Origin: Candidatus Paraprochloron terpiosi LD05
GTDB lineage: Bacteria > Cyanobacteriota > Cyanobacteriia > Cyanobacteriales > Prochloraceae
DNA length: 64,000 nucleotides
NCBI GenBank assembly: GCA_018141785.1
Contig: CP073341.1
Coordinates: forward strand, 2,465,422 to 2,529,421
Direction: 5' to 3'
Part shown: piece by piece, positions 39,258 to 48,791 of the stretch
Layout of the letters: the number at the start of each line of letters is the position of its first letter
Position numbering within the stretch: the stretch's first letter is position 1
Made by a program: the position numbers and the translations under genes
The notes under the pieces: generated by a model
What the model saw: only the letters and a program-made list of their open reading frames with translations
Database searches by the model: none
Told to the model about the DNA's origin: nothing

Positions 39258-40445
39258 TCAGCGGTTTAATCCCTCCCTAATAAAGATACCTCGATACATT
39301 GCGATTAATTCTAAAGCAATTTTATCCCAACTATATTGTTCAGCCACCAGTTTACGAGCACGCTCCCCCATCCTTTTCCTTGCTTCGGAACTAGGTCGAG
39401 CACCAGCAATAGAAGAGGCGATACTTTCCACGTCCAATGGGGTGACATAACCCACTCCCTCTCTTTCTACCACATTGGCTAAAGGTACCCCAGGAGTAAT
39501 TACCACCGGTAACCCTGCTGCTAAAGCCTCCACCACGGCAATACCAAAGTTTTCCGAGTGGGAAGTCAAGGTAAACAAATCTGCTCCTTGTAAAAGGAGG
39601 TTTTTCTCTTCTCCTTGGACAAAACCAAGACGACGAGTGCGGGTATGAATCCCAGCTTTGACTAACAGTTCATCTAGCTGGGTTTCGTATGCTGCTTCCC
39701 CACTCCCCGCTATGATAAAGGTGAATTGTTGGTGTTTGAGTTTCCCCAAAGCAGGGATAAGATAATCTAATCCTTTCTTAGGGTGGAGACGAGACATGAA
39801 GAGGATAATGGGTTCATCTTCTGGTAATTGGAGTTTTTGCCGCAGGAGCTGGGGCCCATTTGAGATGGTGGGAGGGATAGATACTCCGTGGGGGATAATG
39901 AAATTGGGCGCTTCTAGGTTCAGGGAAGATATTTCTTCCTCTTCTTTTTTCGCCGTTAAATGGAGTCCACAAGAGTTATTCAGGTTACCCCGTTCTATTA
40001 GGGAGAGGTAAATTTGTTTTCTCAGCTTACTCTGTTGTAAAGACCATTGACACAATAGCCCTAGGGGTCTATTTATGTAGGGAATGCTTTGGTGGCGAGC
40101 TATGACCATTGCTACAGTGGAAGCATAGGAGAAAATAGCATGAATATGCAATAGATCGTATTTAGCAGCATTTTGCCACAGCCAAGTGGTTAATGGAGAG
40201 GAAAAAGCAAATTCCCGGAGAAAGTTGATAGGAGGGGAAAAACGAGGAAAAAACCACACGGGAACTTCCTGGTATTCTAGCCGAATACCTGTGGGTACGT
40301 CGAGCAATTTTGGTCCATTATCGTTAGTGGTGACAATTTCTGCCTCCACACCTTGACTTCGTAATGCTTTTACCATTGCTAATATTACTTCACTAGGTCC
40401 CCCTCTTACTGGAGCCACCGAGGGAATGACATGGAGGATTTTCAA
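39258..40445 (-). CDS. glycosyltransferase family 4
   Basis: 395 residues. MKILHVIPSVAPVRGGPSEV is a classic GT4 start with the GGP loop; LFMSRLHPKKGLDYLIPAL opens the second domain and ENFGIAVVEALAAGLPVVI is the donor-binding E-x7-E site. It probably builds the repeat unit of the exopolysaccharide. Donor and linkage are unknown. Confidence 0.93.
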   Translation of the reverse strand: MKILHVIPSVAPVRGGPSEVILAMVKALRSQGVEAEIVTTNDNGPKLLDVPTGIRLEYQEVPVWFFPRFSPPINFLREFAFSSPLTTWLWQNAAKYDLLHIHAIFSYASTVAMVIARHQSIPYINRPLGLLCQWSLQQSKLRKQIYLSLIERGNLNNSCGLHLTAKKEEEEISSLNLEAPNFIIPHGVSIPPTISNGPQLLRQKLQLPEDEPIILFMSRLHPKKGLDYLIPALGKLKHQQFTFIIAGSGEAAYETQLDELLVKAGIHTRTRRLGFVQGEEKNLLLQGADLFTLTSHSENFGIAVVEALAAGLPVVITPGVPLANVVEREGVGYVTPLDVESIASSIAGARPSSEARKRMGERARKLVAEQYSWDKIALELIAMYRGIFIREGLNR

Positions 40446-40473
40446 TTTATTGGCCTTATTAATTAATTTGGAT

Positions 40474-40508
40474 TAAACCACAGAGGCGCAGAGGGCGCAG
40501 AGAAAGAT
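40474..40508 (+). repeat. short-period CGCAGAGG repeat
   Basis: CACAGAGGCGCAGAGGGCGC continues with AGAGAAAG, between two glycosyltransferase genes. Part of the CCCAACCTACGG palindrome family follows at ~40519. Confidence 0.75.
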
Positions 40509-40534
40509 AAGAGAGGAAACCCAACCTACGGCTG

Positions 40535-41617
40535 TTAAGAAAAATATTCTAGGGTTTTTTGGACACAATTATTAAATTTTACCACCCCATTTGTCAAGGA
40601 ATAATTACTGGCAGTTACGCGAGCCCTATCTCCATAGGAGTGTAATGCAGAGTTGGAAAGTAGAGTTGCTTCCTTCATAGCATGATATAATGCTGTAACA
40701 TCTCCTGAGGGTATTAACCAGCCATTTTCATTGGTTTTGATTAATTCTCGCGCTGCACCAGTGCGATCCGTGCCTATTACTGGTAAACCAGCAGCCATTC
40801 CCTCAGGAATAACCATCCCCCAGCCATCATGACGGGAAGGTAAACAAAGAATATCTGCTGTGTGGTAAAATTGGGGCAGATTTTCCCAAGATTGAAAACC
40901 GAGAAATTTGACTCGATCGCCATATTTAGCTAATTGCTTGCCTAGTCTACCTTGTAACGGACCATTTCCGAGAAAACTAAGGCTCACTTGGGGATATTGG
41001 GCTGCTAATTTACTAAATGCTCGGGCTAATAAGTCTACCCCTTTACGGTAAATAAGGGAACCAGAGTAGAGAAAATGTCTAGCATCAGGGTTAGATTTGG
41101 TATTTTTGCTCCGGCTAAAACGAGTTAAATCAGAAATATAGGGCATGTTAAAATAGGGGCGTGACTCACCAAATTCCCGGCGATATTGCTCTATCGCCCA
41201 ATTACCCATACCCCAAATGGGCACCTGGTGAAGGTGTAGGGCTGCTAATTTCCATTTTCGGTAGTAAGCACCCAGGATAGGGGGAAGGCGGTAGCCAGTG
41301 CGCTCTCCCCAGAAGCACCAGGGCTTTTGGCTGGCTGCACGCTCATTAATCAGCTTTAGGAGTTGGAGATTTTGATAGTAATTAAAGATAACTAAATCAC
41401 TCCTTTCCATTATAGTGCGCACCCGGTCATAATGGTCAACTTTGTCCTCTAGGAACAGATGATTGTGTTTGATTTCTAAGAGTTTCCATTGGCGATGGGA
41501 TGATTTTTCGTGAATATAGGCTACTGTGAGGTTGTAATTGCTGATGCTGGCTAGGCAATTGAATAATTCTACTTGGTAGGGAGAGGGGATGTAGGTGAAG
41601 AGGAGAATTTTGGTCAT
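40535..41617 (-). CDS. glycosyltransferase family 4
   Basis: About 360 residues from ATG 41617. I chose this start because it overlaps the stop of the upstream gene as ATGA; the longer frame adds 13 non-homologous residues. MTKILLFTYIPSPYQVELFN, FLYSGSLIYRKGVDLLARAF and HDGWGMVIPEGMAAGLPVIG place it in GT4. It is translationally coupled to the Wzy-like polymerase gene. Confidence 0.92.
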   Translation of the reverse strand: MTKILLFTYIPSPYQVELFNCLASISNYNLTVAYIHEKSSHRQWKLLEIKHNHLFLEDKVDHYDRVRTIMERSDLVIFNYYQNLQLLKLINERAASQKPWCFWGERTGYRLPPILGAYYRKWKLAALHLHQVPIWGMGNWAIEQYRREFGESRPYFNMPYISDLTRFSRSKNTKSNPDARHFLYSGSLIYRKGVDLLARAFSKLAAQYPQVSLSFLGNGPLQGRLGKQLAKYGDRVKFLGFQSWENLPQFYHTADILCLPSRHDGWGMVIPEGMAAGLPVIGTDRTGAARELIKTNENGWLIPSGDVTALYHAMKEATLLSNSALHSYGDRARVTASNYSLTNGVVKFNNCVQKTLEYFS

Positions 41618-43026
41618 GGGGTTTTGTTGAGGAAGAGCCAGGATATTACCATCCAAGTTAAGAGGCTATAGCTCATCAGCACTAGTTCTATCATGGAGCG
41701 CATACCAGCAAATAAGGCCATGGTGGCTAAACTATAAACCATAATGGCGGTGGACCCTCTAGGAAAAAGCAATAATCTGGTGATAGTACCAGCTAGACTA
41801 CCATAGAGCCATCCCCCAAAGATAACTGCAAACCAACCCCAACTTAGATACCATTCTCCTATGACGGAGCTGGATAAAGAAACTCCTGGACGACCCAAAA
41901 ACCTGGATAAATCAAATCCGGAGTTAATAGGTTTATCGGGCCATAAAATTCGAGGTATAGGTCGCGCTAGGGTATAAATAATCTGTTGTTCATAAACATG
42001 GAGGTGGTATCGGGGTACAATCGTAATGATTTGACTGAGACGGAGAAAGTTATCGTCTACGTGGAGGTATTCGTATTTCAACTCTATTTTTTCTTCCAAG
42101 CCAGTTTGCAATCCGATATTGCGGTATTCTAACATCAATTGTAAGGAGATGAACAGCAAGGCGACGCTGCCTAAACCCAGGACAAAATGGCGGAGTTTCA
42201 GATAATCTTGCTCCAGGAACCAACAAATCAAAGCTGCTCCAAAAATAACACCAATAATTCTCCTCGATCCACCTTGGCTTAAAAAGACACTCATAGTCAA
42301 GGTTAGGAAGATAGAGATGAGGAGTTGCCCGTTGAACCTTTTGCTTCTCAAGGCTAGGAGGACAGTGAGGGTGGGCAATATGTAGCCAAAGTAGCTCAGG
42401 TGATCCAGAAAAGCATTCCAACCTCCTAGGGCGCTTCTCGCCCAGGGGGCACTCCAGCGACCTAAGGTGAGATAAAATACCATGAGTGCGGGGTTGAAGT
42501 TGCTGAAATAGGCGTACTTGAAGATACCTAAAGCAAAAAAGATGAGGATTAGTGTAAAGATAGTGGCAGGAGTGATGCGGTGTTGAGCTGCTTTGATTAA
42601 GGGAGTTGTTAACTTCCAAGGGGTGAAAAGGGCCGCTAACCAAACACCACAGACAAATAAACCGATGGCAATAAAAGCGCCCCTAATTCCTGCCACCCCT
42701 ACTTGCTCAAAGTCATAGGCACCTTGGAGTAAATCTAGTAATAACCAGTATATGGGAGCTAGTACCAGGAGGTGTTGGGCCTGAAAAAGGGTTTTGGGGT
42801 TGCGACTGATGGCTAATACGGGAGCAAAGGCTAACCCCACAGTCATGACTAGGGCGGAGTTAAAGAGGGCACCAGCGGGGTAAGGGTTGGGGGGCATTAA
42901 AACGAGGGCGACCAAAGTTCCCAGCACGGTTGCTCCTAAACCCAGTTGGGGATAAATGGGGTATTTCCGCTTTAAATAAAGAGTAGGGGGTATGAAAGGT
43001 GGGGCTGGGAGAGAGTTAAATGTCAT
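41614..43026 (-). CDS. O-antigen/exopolysaccharide polymerase, Wzy-like
   Basis: About 470 residues from ATG 43026 (MTFNSLPAPPFIPP). The longer frame from 43146 reads through a dispersed palindrome (43046-43080) and overlaps the next gene, so I reject it. There are ~10-12 hydrophobic segments, a large loop ahead of the C terminus with RPIPRILWPDKPINSGFDLS, and the motif VIGEWYLSWGWFAVIFGG. This is the layout of Wzy oligosaccharide-unit polymerases. It would polymerise lipid-linked repeat units in the cytoplasmic membrane. Confidence 0.82.
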   Translation of the reverse strand: MTFNSLPAPPFIPPTLYLKRKYPIYPQLGLGATVLGTLVALVLMPPNPYPAGALFNSALVMTVGLAFAPVLAISRNPKTLFQAQHLLVLAPIYWLLLDLLQGAYDFEQVGVAGIRGAFIAIGLFVCGVWLAALFTPWKLTTPLIKAAQHRITPATIFTLILIFFALGIFKYAYFSNFNPALMVFYLTLGRWSAPWARSALGGWNAFLDHLSYFGYILPTLTVLLALRSKRFNGQLLISIFLTLTMSVFLSQGGSRRIIGVIFGAALICWFLEQDYLKLRHFVLGLGSVALLFISLQLMLEYRNIGLQTGLEEKIELKYEYLHVDDNFLRLSQIITIVPRYHLHVYEQQIIYTLARPIPRILWPDKPINSGFDLSRFLGRPGVSLSSSVIGEWYLSWGWFAVIFGGWLYGSLAGTITRLLLFPRGSTAIMVYSLATMALFAGMRSMIELVLMSYSLLTWMVISWLFLNKTP

Positions 43027-43045
43027 TTCTTCTTCTGGAATAATA

Positions 43046-43080
43046 ACCGTAGGTTGGGTTGAGGAAGGAAACCCAACAAA
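43046..43080 (+). repeat. GTAGGTTGGGTTGAGG palindromic repeat
   Basis: CGTAGGTTGGGTTGAGGAAG followed by GAAACCCAAC forms a hairpin (GTTGGGTT with AACCCAAC). It lies just upstream of the polymerase start. Related copies are at 6449 and 58722. Confidence 0.7.
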
Positions 43081-43091
43081 TAAGTGTTTAG

Positions 43092-44093
43092 TCAGCTTGA
43101 AAATTTCAGTTTGTAAATCAAATACTTGATTTTTTGTTTCAGCCATGTTTTTATTTTACCGGGAAACATTAAATAGTCATATAATCCCCAATCTAACATT
43201 TTCAGGTAGAATGATAATTGGGGGCTATCTCCCAATGCTTTTAACATATTTTTCACATGGGTTCTTTTTTTCTCAGCTAGTTTACTCTGCAAAATACTTA
43301 CCATTTGGATAGCTCTTTGACGACAATGATAATTGATTTTCTTGATATTCAGATTCCGATCCTTCAATGCAGGCAACAAGGTATCATTATAAATATAGGT
43401 TAGTCCTTCTAGTTTCTTGATTCTCCTTAATAATGACCACTGATTTCCTCCCCAAACACGATAGTAACCCAATATTTTAGGTGAGTAAACATTGCCATAT
43501 CCTGCCCTAGCTAATTTGATAGCCAGATGGTAATCTTCCACAAAATCGGGACTGTTTTCGAGGAAATTAACATCTTTCAAGGCTTGAGAACGAAACATTA
43601 AGAGATTGGAAGCCACTCGAAAACCAGATACAGCAGCATTTAATGCCAGATCTGCACTCTGAAACTCTATTTTTCTAGCTAATAACCTCAATTTTACACC
43701 ATTGCTATTCTTATTTATTTGTTTTACAGCACTATGAGCATAGCCTGCTTTGGGATATTTTTCCATAAGTTGGACCAAAGTTTCCACATAATGAGAACCC
43801 AAAACATCGTCTGAATCTAAACGAACGATAAATTCCGCCTGAGGTTGTCTCAGAAGCCCATCAGCGTTCTTAGCTATACCTAGATTGTGTGCATGTCGGT
43901 AACCTCGCATTTGGGGGAATTTTTCCTTTAGCTCTGTCATTACTTTAGATGTTTCGTCAGTGCTAGCATCGTCAGCCACCCATACTTCTACCTGGGGATA
44001 GGTTTGTCTGAATGCACTGGTTACTGCTTCAGTAAGGAATTGTGCTTGGTTATAAGTGGGAATGCAGATAGCGACCCTTGGTTTCATCTTCAT
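43092..44093 (-). CDS. glycosyltransferase family 2
   Basis: 333 residues. VAICIPTYNQAQFLTEAVTS, VEVWVADDASTDETSKVM and the metal site FIVRLDSDDVLG define a GT-A family 2 enzyme. The lysine-rich C terminus (TWLKQKIKYLIYKLK) may touch the membrane. Two in-frame ATGs (44093, 44087) lie at the start. It begins one base after the stop of the preceding GT4 gene. Confidence 0.93.
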   Translation of the reverse strand: MKMKPRVAICIPTYNQAQFLTEAVTSAFRQTYPQVEVWVADDASTDETSKVMTELKEKFPQMRGYRHAHNLGIAKNADGLLRQPQAEFIVRLDSDDVLGSHYVETLVQLMEKYPKAGYAHSAVKQINKNSNGVKLRLLARKIEFQSADLALNAAVSGFRVASNLLMFRSQALKDVNFLENSPDFVEDYHLAIKLARAGYGNVYSPKILGYYRVWGGNQWSLLRRIKKLEGLTYIYNDTLLPALKDRNLNIKKINYHCRQRAIQMVSILQSKLAEKKRTHVKNMLKALGDSPQLSFYLKMLDWGLYDYLMFPGKIKTWLKQKIKYLIYKLKFSS

Positions 44094-45326
44094 CTAATCT
44101 TGCTGGAATATCCGAGCTAGGTTGCTCTGATATCCTTCCATATTATACCTTTGGCTAGTGGTGATCGCCCCAAGGGACAATTCTTTTAAAAGTTGAGGCT
44201 CCTTTCTTAAGAGGTCAATTTTGGCCACGATAGCTTCCGATTCCCGAATGGGAATCCGATAACCATTGACGCCATCTTCTACTATATCGCCACAGTTGTC
44301 TGTAGCAATAACTGGTAAACCCGTCGCCATAGCTTCCAGCATAACAGCCCCAAAACCATCGGTAATGGTGGGGAAGATGAATAAGTCCGCGTCGTGGTAA
44401 ATCTGAGGCATTTGCACATGGGGTACTGAGCCTTGAAAATGCACTTTATCTTGGTAGGGAGCAATAGCTTCTCCCTGGATATCTATATCCCCAACTACCT
44501 TCAGTTGAGCTATGCTCCTATCTAGGTGGGCAAAAGCCTGAAGAAGATAGGGGATCCCTTTGCGAAGGTTAACTCTACCCACAAACAAAACTTTTAAAGC
44601 ACCGGAAGATGGAAAATGACGAACTCTTTGTTTGAGGAAATAGGGATTGAGATTCACAGTGAGGGGTATAATTTGGATTTTAGGCTGGATTTTTGGTGCT
44701 ACCGAGGCGATGGCTCTTTTGCTATACTCACTATTGACCACAATGGTATCTGCTAGTTCCCATTCTCTGAACTGAATCTCTCGCCATTCTTCTAAGATAG
44801 AGGATTGATATAAAGGGGTACGAGGGGACTTAGGCCAGTGGGGCCAGATTTCCTCTTCTTCCGCTTCCAGTTGTTCATGATAGAGAGCAGGATAGATTTG
44901 GTTTAAAATACAACGGATACCTTGGGGTTTGACTGCTGCAAATAAGTCTAGGGCGGCGTGGTTAAAACCATAGAGATGGGTAATTTCTGGGAAGCTATGA
45001 TGGAGAATAGCTTGGTTGAACTTGCTACCGTAATCTATAAAAGAGCGGTAGAGAGCAATACTTGTCTTTGCTTCCCTTAAAGCTTGGCGATAATTAAAGC
45101 CCAGAAAATTAAATCTAACTACTTTATTGGGATTGAGGTATTGGTTGTGACGGGAGAGAAGTTGAGCTACAGGAGGGAGGAAAGAAAAGTAGCCCAGGAA
45201 TTTAGTTTCCCAAGGATAAAGATAGATATCCGTATATAATTGTTCTAAATAACCCAAGTTTTGCAAGGCGATGGGAATGCTATAATCCTCCCGAGACCCC
45301 AATTGAGCAATTACTACTTTAGTCAT
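44094..45326 (-). CDS. glycosyltransferase family 4
   Basis: 410 residues from ATG 45326 (MTKVVIAQLGSREDYSIP); this start overlaps the stop of the FkbM gene. KVLFVGRVNLRKGIPYLLQA and ITDGFGAVMLEAMATGLPVIAT give the GT4 donor site. It likely acts on the exopolysaccharide repeat unit. Confidence 0.92.
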   Translation of the reverse strand: MTKVVIAQLGSREDYSIPIALQNLGYLEQLYTDIYLYPWETKFLGYFSFLPPVAQLLSRHNQYLNPNKVVRFNFLGFNYRQALREAKTSIALYRSFIDYGSKFNQAILHHSFPEITHLYGFNHAALDLFAAVKPQGIRCILNQIYPALYHEQLEAEEEEIWPHWPKSPRTPLYQSSILEEWREIQFREWELADTIVVNSEYSKRAIASVAPKIQPKIQIIPLTVNLNPYFLKQRVRHFPSSGALKVLFVGRVNLRKGIPYLLQAFAHLDRSIAQLKVVGDIDIQGEAIAPYQDKVHFQGSVPHVQMPQIYHDADLFIFPTITDGFGAVMLEAMATGLPVIATDNCGDIVEDGVNGYRIPIRESEAIVAKIDLLRKEPQLLKELSLGAITTSQRYNMEGYQSNLARIFQQD

Positions 45327-45997
45327 CAACAAGTTGTCACCCAAGAAGTTGGGATTATGCGACGTTCTGATCCGAGTAACCAATGAGGCTGAGAGAGAAG
45401 GATATTTACAGGTCTTTTGGCTGCGGCGAAAATATCCAGTACTGGTTGCAGAAGATGGTTACCGTGGACTTCTACCACCCAGTGATGAGGTGCTGATAGC
45501 AAAAATGTTGCTTTTTGTAACACTTTAATTTCGCTCCCTTCTACATCTACTTTGATTAAAGATGGTTTGTTGGCTAGCATTGGACGTTCTCTATAAGCTG
45601 TATTCAGGGTGATAGTAGATTCATTGTCTATATTACCCACAAAGCTCGGGATAAACTCGAATTCCATCCCTCTATATTTAGGCCATGAAGCAGGTTCAGA
45701 AAGGTGAGGTAAAATAGCTCTACTTGGTTCAAAAGCGATTACGTGAGCATTTTTACTTATTCTCTTCATTTTCCAGGCAGTGCCATAGGTAAAATAGCCA
45801 TCGCTGGCCCCCACATCCCAAACAACTTCAATTTGAGGGATAACTTTGTCCAGCCAAGGGTTAAGTATATGCTCATATCATCCCAGGAGTTTTCTTTTGG
45901 AACAAGCAGGGTTAAGGATCAGGCTCGCTCCTCGAAATGGTCCTGCTAAGATTGTCAGAGGAATTGGCTTTTTGCTGAAGTAGGAGAATAAATTCAT
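45326..45997 (-). pseudogene. FkbM-family methyltransferase with an in-frame stop
   Basis: From ATG 45997 the frame reads MNLFSYFSKKPIPLTILAGP to RKLLG, hits TGA at 45878-45880, and then continues without a shift: YEHILNPWLDKVIPQIEVVW, DVGASDGYFTYG (AdoMet motif), HVIAFEPSR, then IKVDVEGSEIKVLQ. The second part alone lacks the first strand and helix of the fold. A single nonsense change is the simplest explanation; a restart at the GTG of VGASDG would give 162 residues, probably inactive. FkbM enzymes usually O-methylate sugars. Confidence 0.8.
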
Positions 45998-46053
45998 TTT
46001 TTTGCGCTATGGTTATTTCAACTATAAGGCAATGCTAACGATCGCCACCTTAA

Positions 46054-46908
46054 TCATTCCTTTGCGCCTTTGCCCCTCTGCGCGAGATAATCCAGAACAT
46101 ATTCTAACGACAAATTCAAAACAGACGCTATTTGCTCCACCTTTAAACCTAACTGCTGCAAACGAGTAATTGCATCGTTTCGCTCCTGGGAGAGGCGCTC
46201 GGCACGTTCTCGCTCCCGTTCCGTGCGTACTTTTTCCAATTCAGCTCGTTCATCACCAGTTAACAAAAGGTTACCATCTCGATCCCACCAACGCAACCAA
46301 AGTTGAGTTTGATTCTGGTAATTGCCCCGCCATAATCCCAATTCTACCGATAATGGGTCAATAGGATAATGACCCCGTTCATTGGAGGAAAGTTGATGGT
46401 ATCTTCCATGGAGCAGATGATATACTTCCAGCTTACCACTTTGAATTTCATATATCCCATAATAAGGGATATGCATGATTTGCTCGTAAACCCAAAATTT
46501 TCCCGGTCTAGTTCCCTCTTTTTTAGATTCCAACAAAGAAGTTCTATCTCGCTCCTTCTTCCCTGAACCACTAACGAACTCTAAAACAATCAAAGGAGAG
46601 ATAAACTCTCGCCAGAGGACATAGGAACGGCGAATCTGACCATCTAATAGAGGGGGTACACCCCCCACGTAAAACCAATCTGGAGCTTCCGCACCTTGTT
46701 CTGGAGGATCCGTTTCCCGCCAATAAATGCCGCTATCTTGTCCAATGGCATAATCCCCCTCAGGATGAATCTGTTGTAAAATAGGACCAATGGAATCCGT
46801 TAAAATAATACTCTGAGGATGTTCTTGAAAATTCTTCACAAAAGTACCATCCGATTCTGGTAATTGAGTGTGATCCGGAAAGGGAGGGGGTAAAGTTATC
46901 GTTTTCAT
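46054..46908 (-). CDS. Uma2/DUF820-family protein with C-terminal coiled coil
   Basis: 284 residues. The N-terminal 180 residues are the Uma2 fold (EAPDWFYVGGVPP, then ISPLIVLEFVSGSGKKERD). A charged coiled coil follows (LEKVRTERERERAERLSQER), then a short HTH-like tail (VEQIASVLNLSLEYVLDYL). The last residues AQRGKGAKE are encoded by the short-period repeat. At the 5' end the same repeat supplies the AAAGGA ribosome-binding site. It sits inside the polysaccharide cluster as an intruder. Confidence 0.87.
   Translation of the reverse strand: MKTITLPPPFPDHTQLPESDGTFVKNFQEHPQSIILTDSIGPILQQIHPEGDYAIGQDSGIYWRETDPPEQGAEAPDWFYVGGVPPLLDGQIRRSYVLWREFISPLIVLEFVSGSGKKERDRTSLLESKKEGTRPGKFWVYEQIMHIPYYGIYEIQSGKLEVYHLLHGRYHQLSSNERGHYPIDPLSVELGLWRGNYQNQTQLWLRWWDRDGNLLLTGDERAELEKVRTERERERAERLSQERNDAITRLQQLGLKVEQIASVLNLSLEYVLDYLAQRGKGAKE
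46057..46090 (-). repeat. short-period repeat forming the C terminus of the Uma2 gene
   Basis: Minus strand CGCGCAGAGGGGCAAAGGCG followed by CAAAGGAATGA. The Uma2 stop codon lies at its end, so the gene's last codons come from the repeat. Confidence 0.7.
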
Positions 46909-46911
46909 AAT

Positions 46912-46945
46912 CTTCCTTTGCGCCTCTGGGCCTCTGCGAGAGAAA
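46912..46945 (-). repeat. short-period repeat carrying the Uma2 ribosome-binding site
   Basis: Minus strand CGCAGAGGCCCAGAGGCGCA, then AAGGAAG and the ATG at 46908. The AAAGGAAG that serves as Shine-Dalgarno is the last unit of the repeat. Confidence 0.7.
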
Positions 46946-46992
46946 TCCTAAATTTTGCTACTACAACAGGCGATCGCTCCTTATTTTAAATT

Positions 46993-47937
46993 TTAGTGCT
47001 CATATTGGGGTATAGTACTCAAATCTGAGACAAACTCTTTCCGCAGTTGCCACAACAGTTTTTGGGTGGACCAGCTAATGGGGCGACGCTGGCTGAGAGC
47101 TCCGGGCACATGGAGTAAGGCACTCAGCCAAACTTGGATCCAGGTGAAGAAGTGATTCCACCTTATGAAGGAGAAAAGACTCTTGCACAACTTAGAGAAA
47201 AGACTGGGAACTAATAGATACCAAGGCTCCCGCATGAGAGAACAAAGAATTTGACTTCTCAAGCCATCATACTTACAGTCTTTGTCTGAGCGCCCTTGTA
47301 TTGCTTGGTAATGATACATTCGCACTTGATGAAGACACTTCACCGGTTTTCCCAGCTCCCAGAGAGCAGTACAAATATAAGTCTCTCCCGCATCGCGAAA
47401 AAATAGGTCAGGATAATATCCCACCCATTCGGTGAAGACTTTCCTCGGAATCATAGTAAATCCAGTTTTAACAACATGGATATAGCGATCCCACTCATTG
47501 AGAGGCATTTCAGCAGGTCCCTCTATATTACAGGTAACTGCTCCTAACTCCTGCTCCTTCTGAAAAGCGGCGACAAGATTGGTTATCGCCTCAGAATCCC
47601 AAAAATAAGCATCGTCATCTACTGTCATAATGTAATCCCCTCTGCTATTAGCGATGGCTAAATTATAGGCGGGGAAAGCTCCCACATTGCGATGAGTCTG
47701 GATGACTCTCACTTGGGGAAATTTCTCTTTAATTACCTCTTCCGTACCGTCACCACTAAAATTCACAACCACAATAATTTCCAATGCAGGATAATTTTGC
47801 TTAACGCAGGAGTCAAGACACTGTACCACCAAGTCCCGCCGATTGTAAGTTACGCAGACAATGGATACTAATGGGGTACTCAACTCCACCTCTTTGCATC
47901 TTTGCGCCAAGGCGCGAGATAATTCTTTAACTTCCAT
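46993..47937 (-). CDS. glycosyltransferase family 2
   Basis: 314 residues from ATG 47937, with an 11-bp overlap with the preceding gene. PLVSIVCVTYNRRDLVVQCL, LEIIVVVNFSGDGTEEVIK and the metal site YIMTVDDDAYFWDSEA show family 2. The first 16 codons contain a short-period repeat (SRALAQRCKE). A GTG at 47889, preceded by AAAGAGG, is therefore a good alternative start. It acts in the polysaccharide cluster. Confidence 0.9.
   Translation of the reverse strand: MEVKELSRALAQRCKEVELSTPLVSIVCVTYNRRDLVVQCLDSCVKQNYPALEIIVVVNFSGDGTEEVIKEKFPQVRVIQTHRNVGAFPAYNLAIANSRGDYIMTVDDDAYFWDSEAITNLVAAFQKEQELGAVTCNIEGPAEMPLNEWDRYIHVVKTGFTMIPRKVFTEWVGYYPDLFFRDAGETYICTALWELGKPVKCLHQVRMYHYQAIQGRSDKDCKYDGLRSQILCSLMREPWYLLVPSLFSKLCKSLFSFIRWNHFFTWIQVWLSALLHVPGALSQRRPISWSTQKLLWQLRKEFVSDLSTIPQYEH
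47889..47922 (-). repeat. short-period repeat inside the start of a glycosyltransferase gene
   Basis: Minus strand CTCGCGCCTTGGCGCAAAGA followed by TGCAAAGAGG. It is coding if translation starts at 47937, or a leader with a ribosome-binding site if it starts at GTG 47889. Confidence 0.65.
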
Positions 47938-48790
47938 AAGGCATACCCTCCCACTGTTGAAAAAGTTCCCGTGACATTCTTTTTCGATTTCCTTTATACT
48001 TAGGGATATCCCTAAAGCCAGCTAACTCACCCTGTATTGTACCGAAACGTTTCACTTTCAACAACTGAATCACTCTAGAAACCAAAGTACGACCTTGCTT
48101 AATCCAGTTTAACTCATCCGGAACATACCAATCATTCCAGAGTACCTGATTCCGAGACCCATAGAAATCCATCCTATACCAGTTGCGACCTTCATGAGAA
48201 GCAGTATGATGAATTTCCAAACCAGGAAAGTGGTAGCAGTATAAACCAGACTGGAAAGCGCGAGCCGCAATTTCCATCTCCTCCCCCTGATGAATCAGTT
48301 CTTCTTCATAACCCCCTAAACGTAAAAAATTATCAATATGGAGGAGATGACCGCAACCCACAAAGAATCTCACTTGGTAGGGTGTTTCACTTGCAGAAGG
48401 ATTTTGATAATATCCGAGAATAGGATTATAAATCGGAAAACTCACACAGAACAAGTTAGAATGAGACTGGGCAAAAGCTACCGCAGCTTCTAAGTCACCA
48501 GAAACAGGATAGGAATCATCATCCAAACTCAAATAATATTTAGTTTTCATTTCCCTAGCCAACTGATTACGACGCATAATCAAACCTTGAGAATCAGTAA
48601 AGCGGGTGAATTTTACTTGGGGAAACCACTCTTTCACATCAAAAGGACATGGACTGTCAGAATTATCATCAATGACAAAAAGAGGCAGGTCATCCCAGTT
48701 AGCTGCTCTTATCTTCTCCAGAGTAATTTTTAAATCTGACCAGCGGTTTTTCGTTGTAATCCCAATAGAAACCAAATCAGTTAAATTCAT
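47927..48790 (-). CDS. glycosyltransferase family 2
   Basis: 287 residues. VSIGITTKNRWSDLKITLEK, LPLFVIDDNSDSPCPFDV and the DxD-type YYLSLDDDSYPVSGDLE are clear. GYEEELIHQGEEMEIAARAF is the usual acceptor-side ED region. Its ATG is preceded at once by the CGCAGAGG repeat (48792-48812). It is coupled by overlap to the following GT2 gene. Confidence 0.92.
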   Translation of the reverse strand: MNLTDLVSIGITTKNRWSDLKITLEKIRAANWDDLPLFVIDDNSDSPCPFDVKEWFPQVKFTRFTDSQGLIMRRNQLAREMKTKYYLSLDDDSYPVSGDLEAAVAFAQSHSNLFCVSFPIYNPILGYYQNPSASETPYQVRFFVGCGHLLHIDNFLRLGGYEEELIHQGEEMEIAARAFQSGLYCYHFPGLEIHHTASHEGRNWYRMDFYGSRNQVLWNDWYVPDELNWIKQGRTLVSRVIQLLKVKRFGTIQGELAGFRDIPKYKGNRKRMSRELFQQWEGMPYGS

Positions 48791-48791
48791 C

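Noticed and set aside
41950..42650. 197-codon open frame antiparallel-frame shadow within the polymerase gene
   Set aside because: It is in another frame of the same strand as the polymerase and has low-complexity His/Pro/Ser content without motifs.
43027..43146. N-terminal extension of the Wzy-like gene (starts at 43146)
   Set aside because: It reads through a dispersed palindrome and overlaps the neighbouring gene; ATG 43026 fits the membrane protein better.
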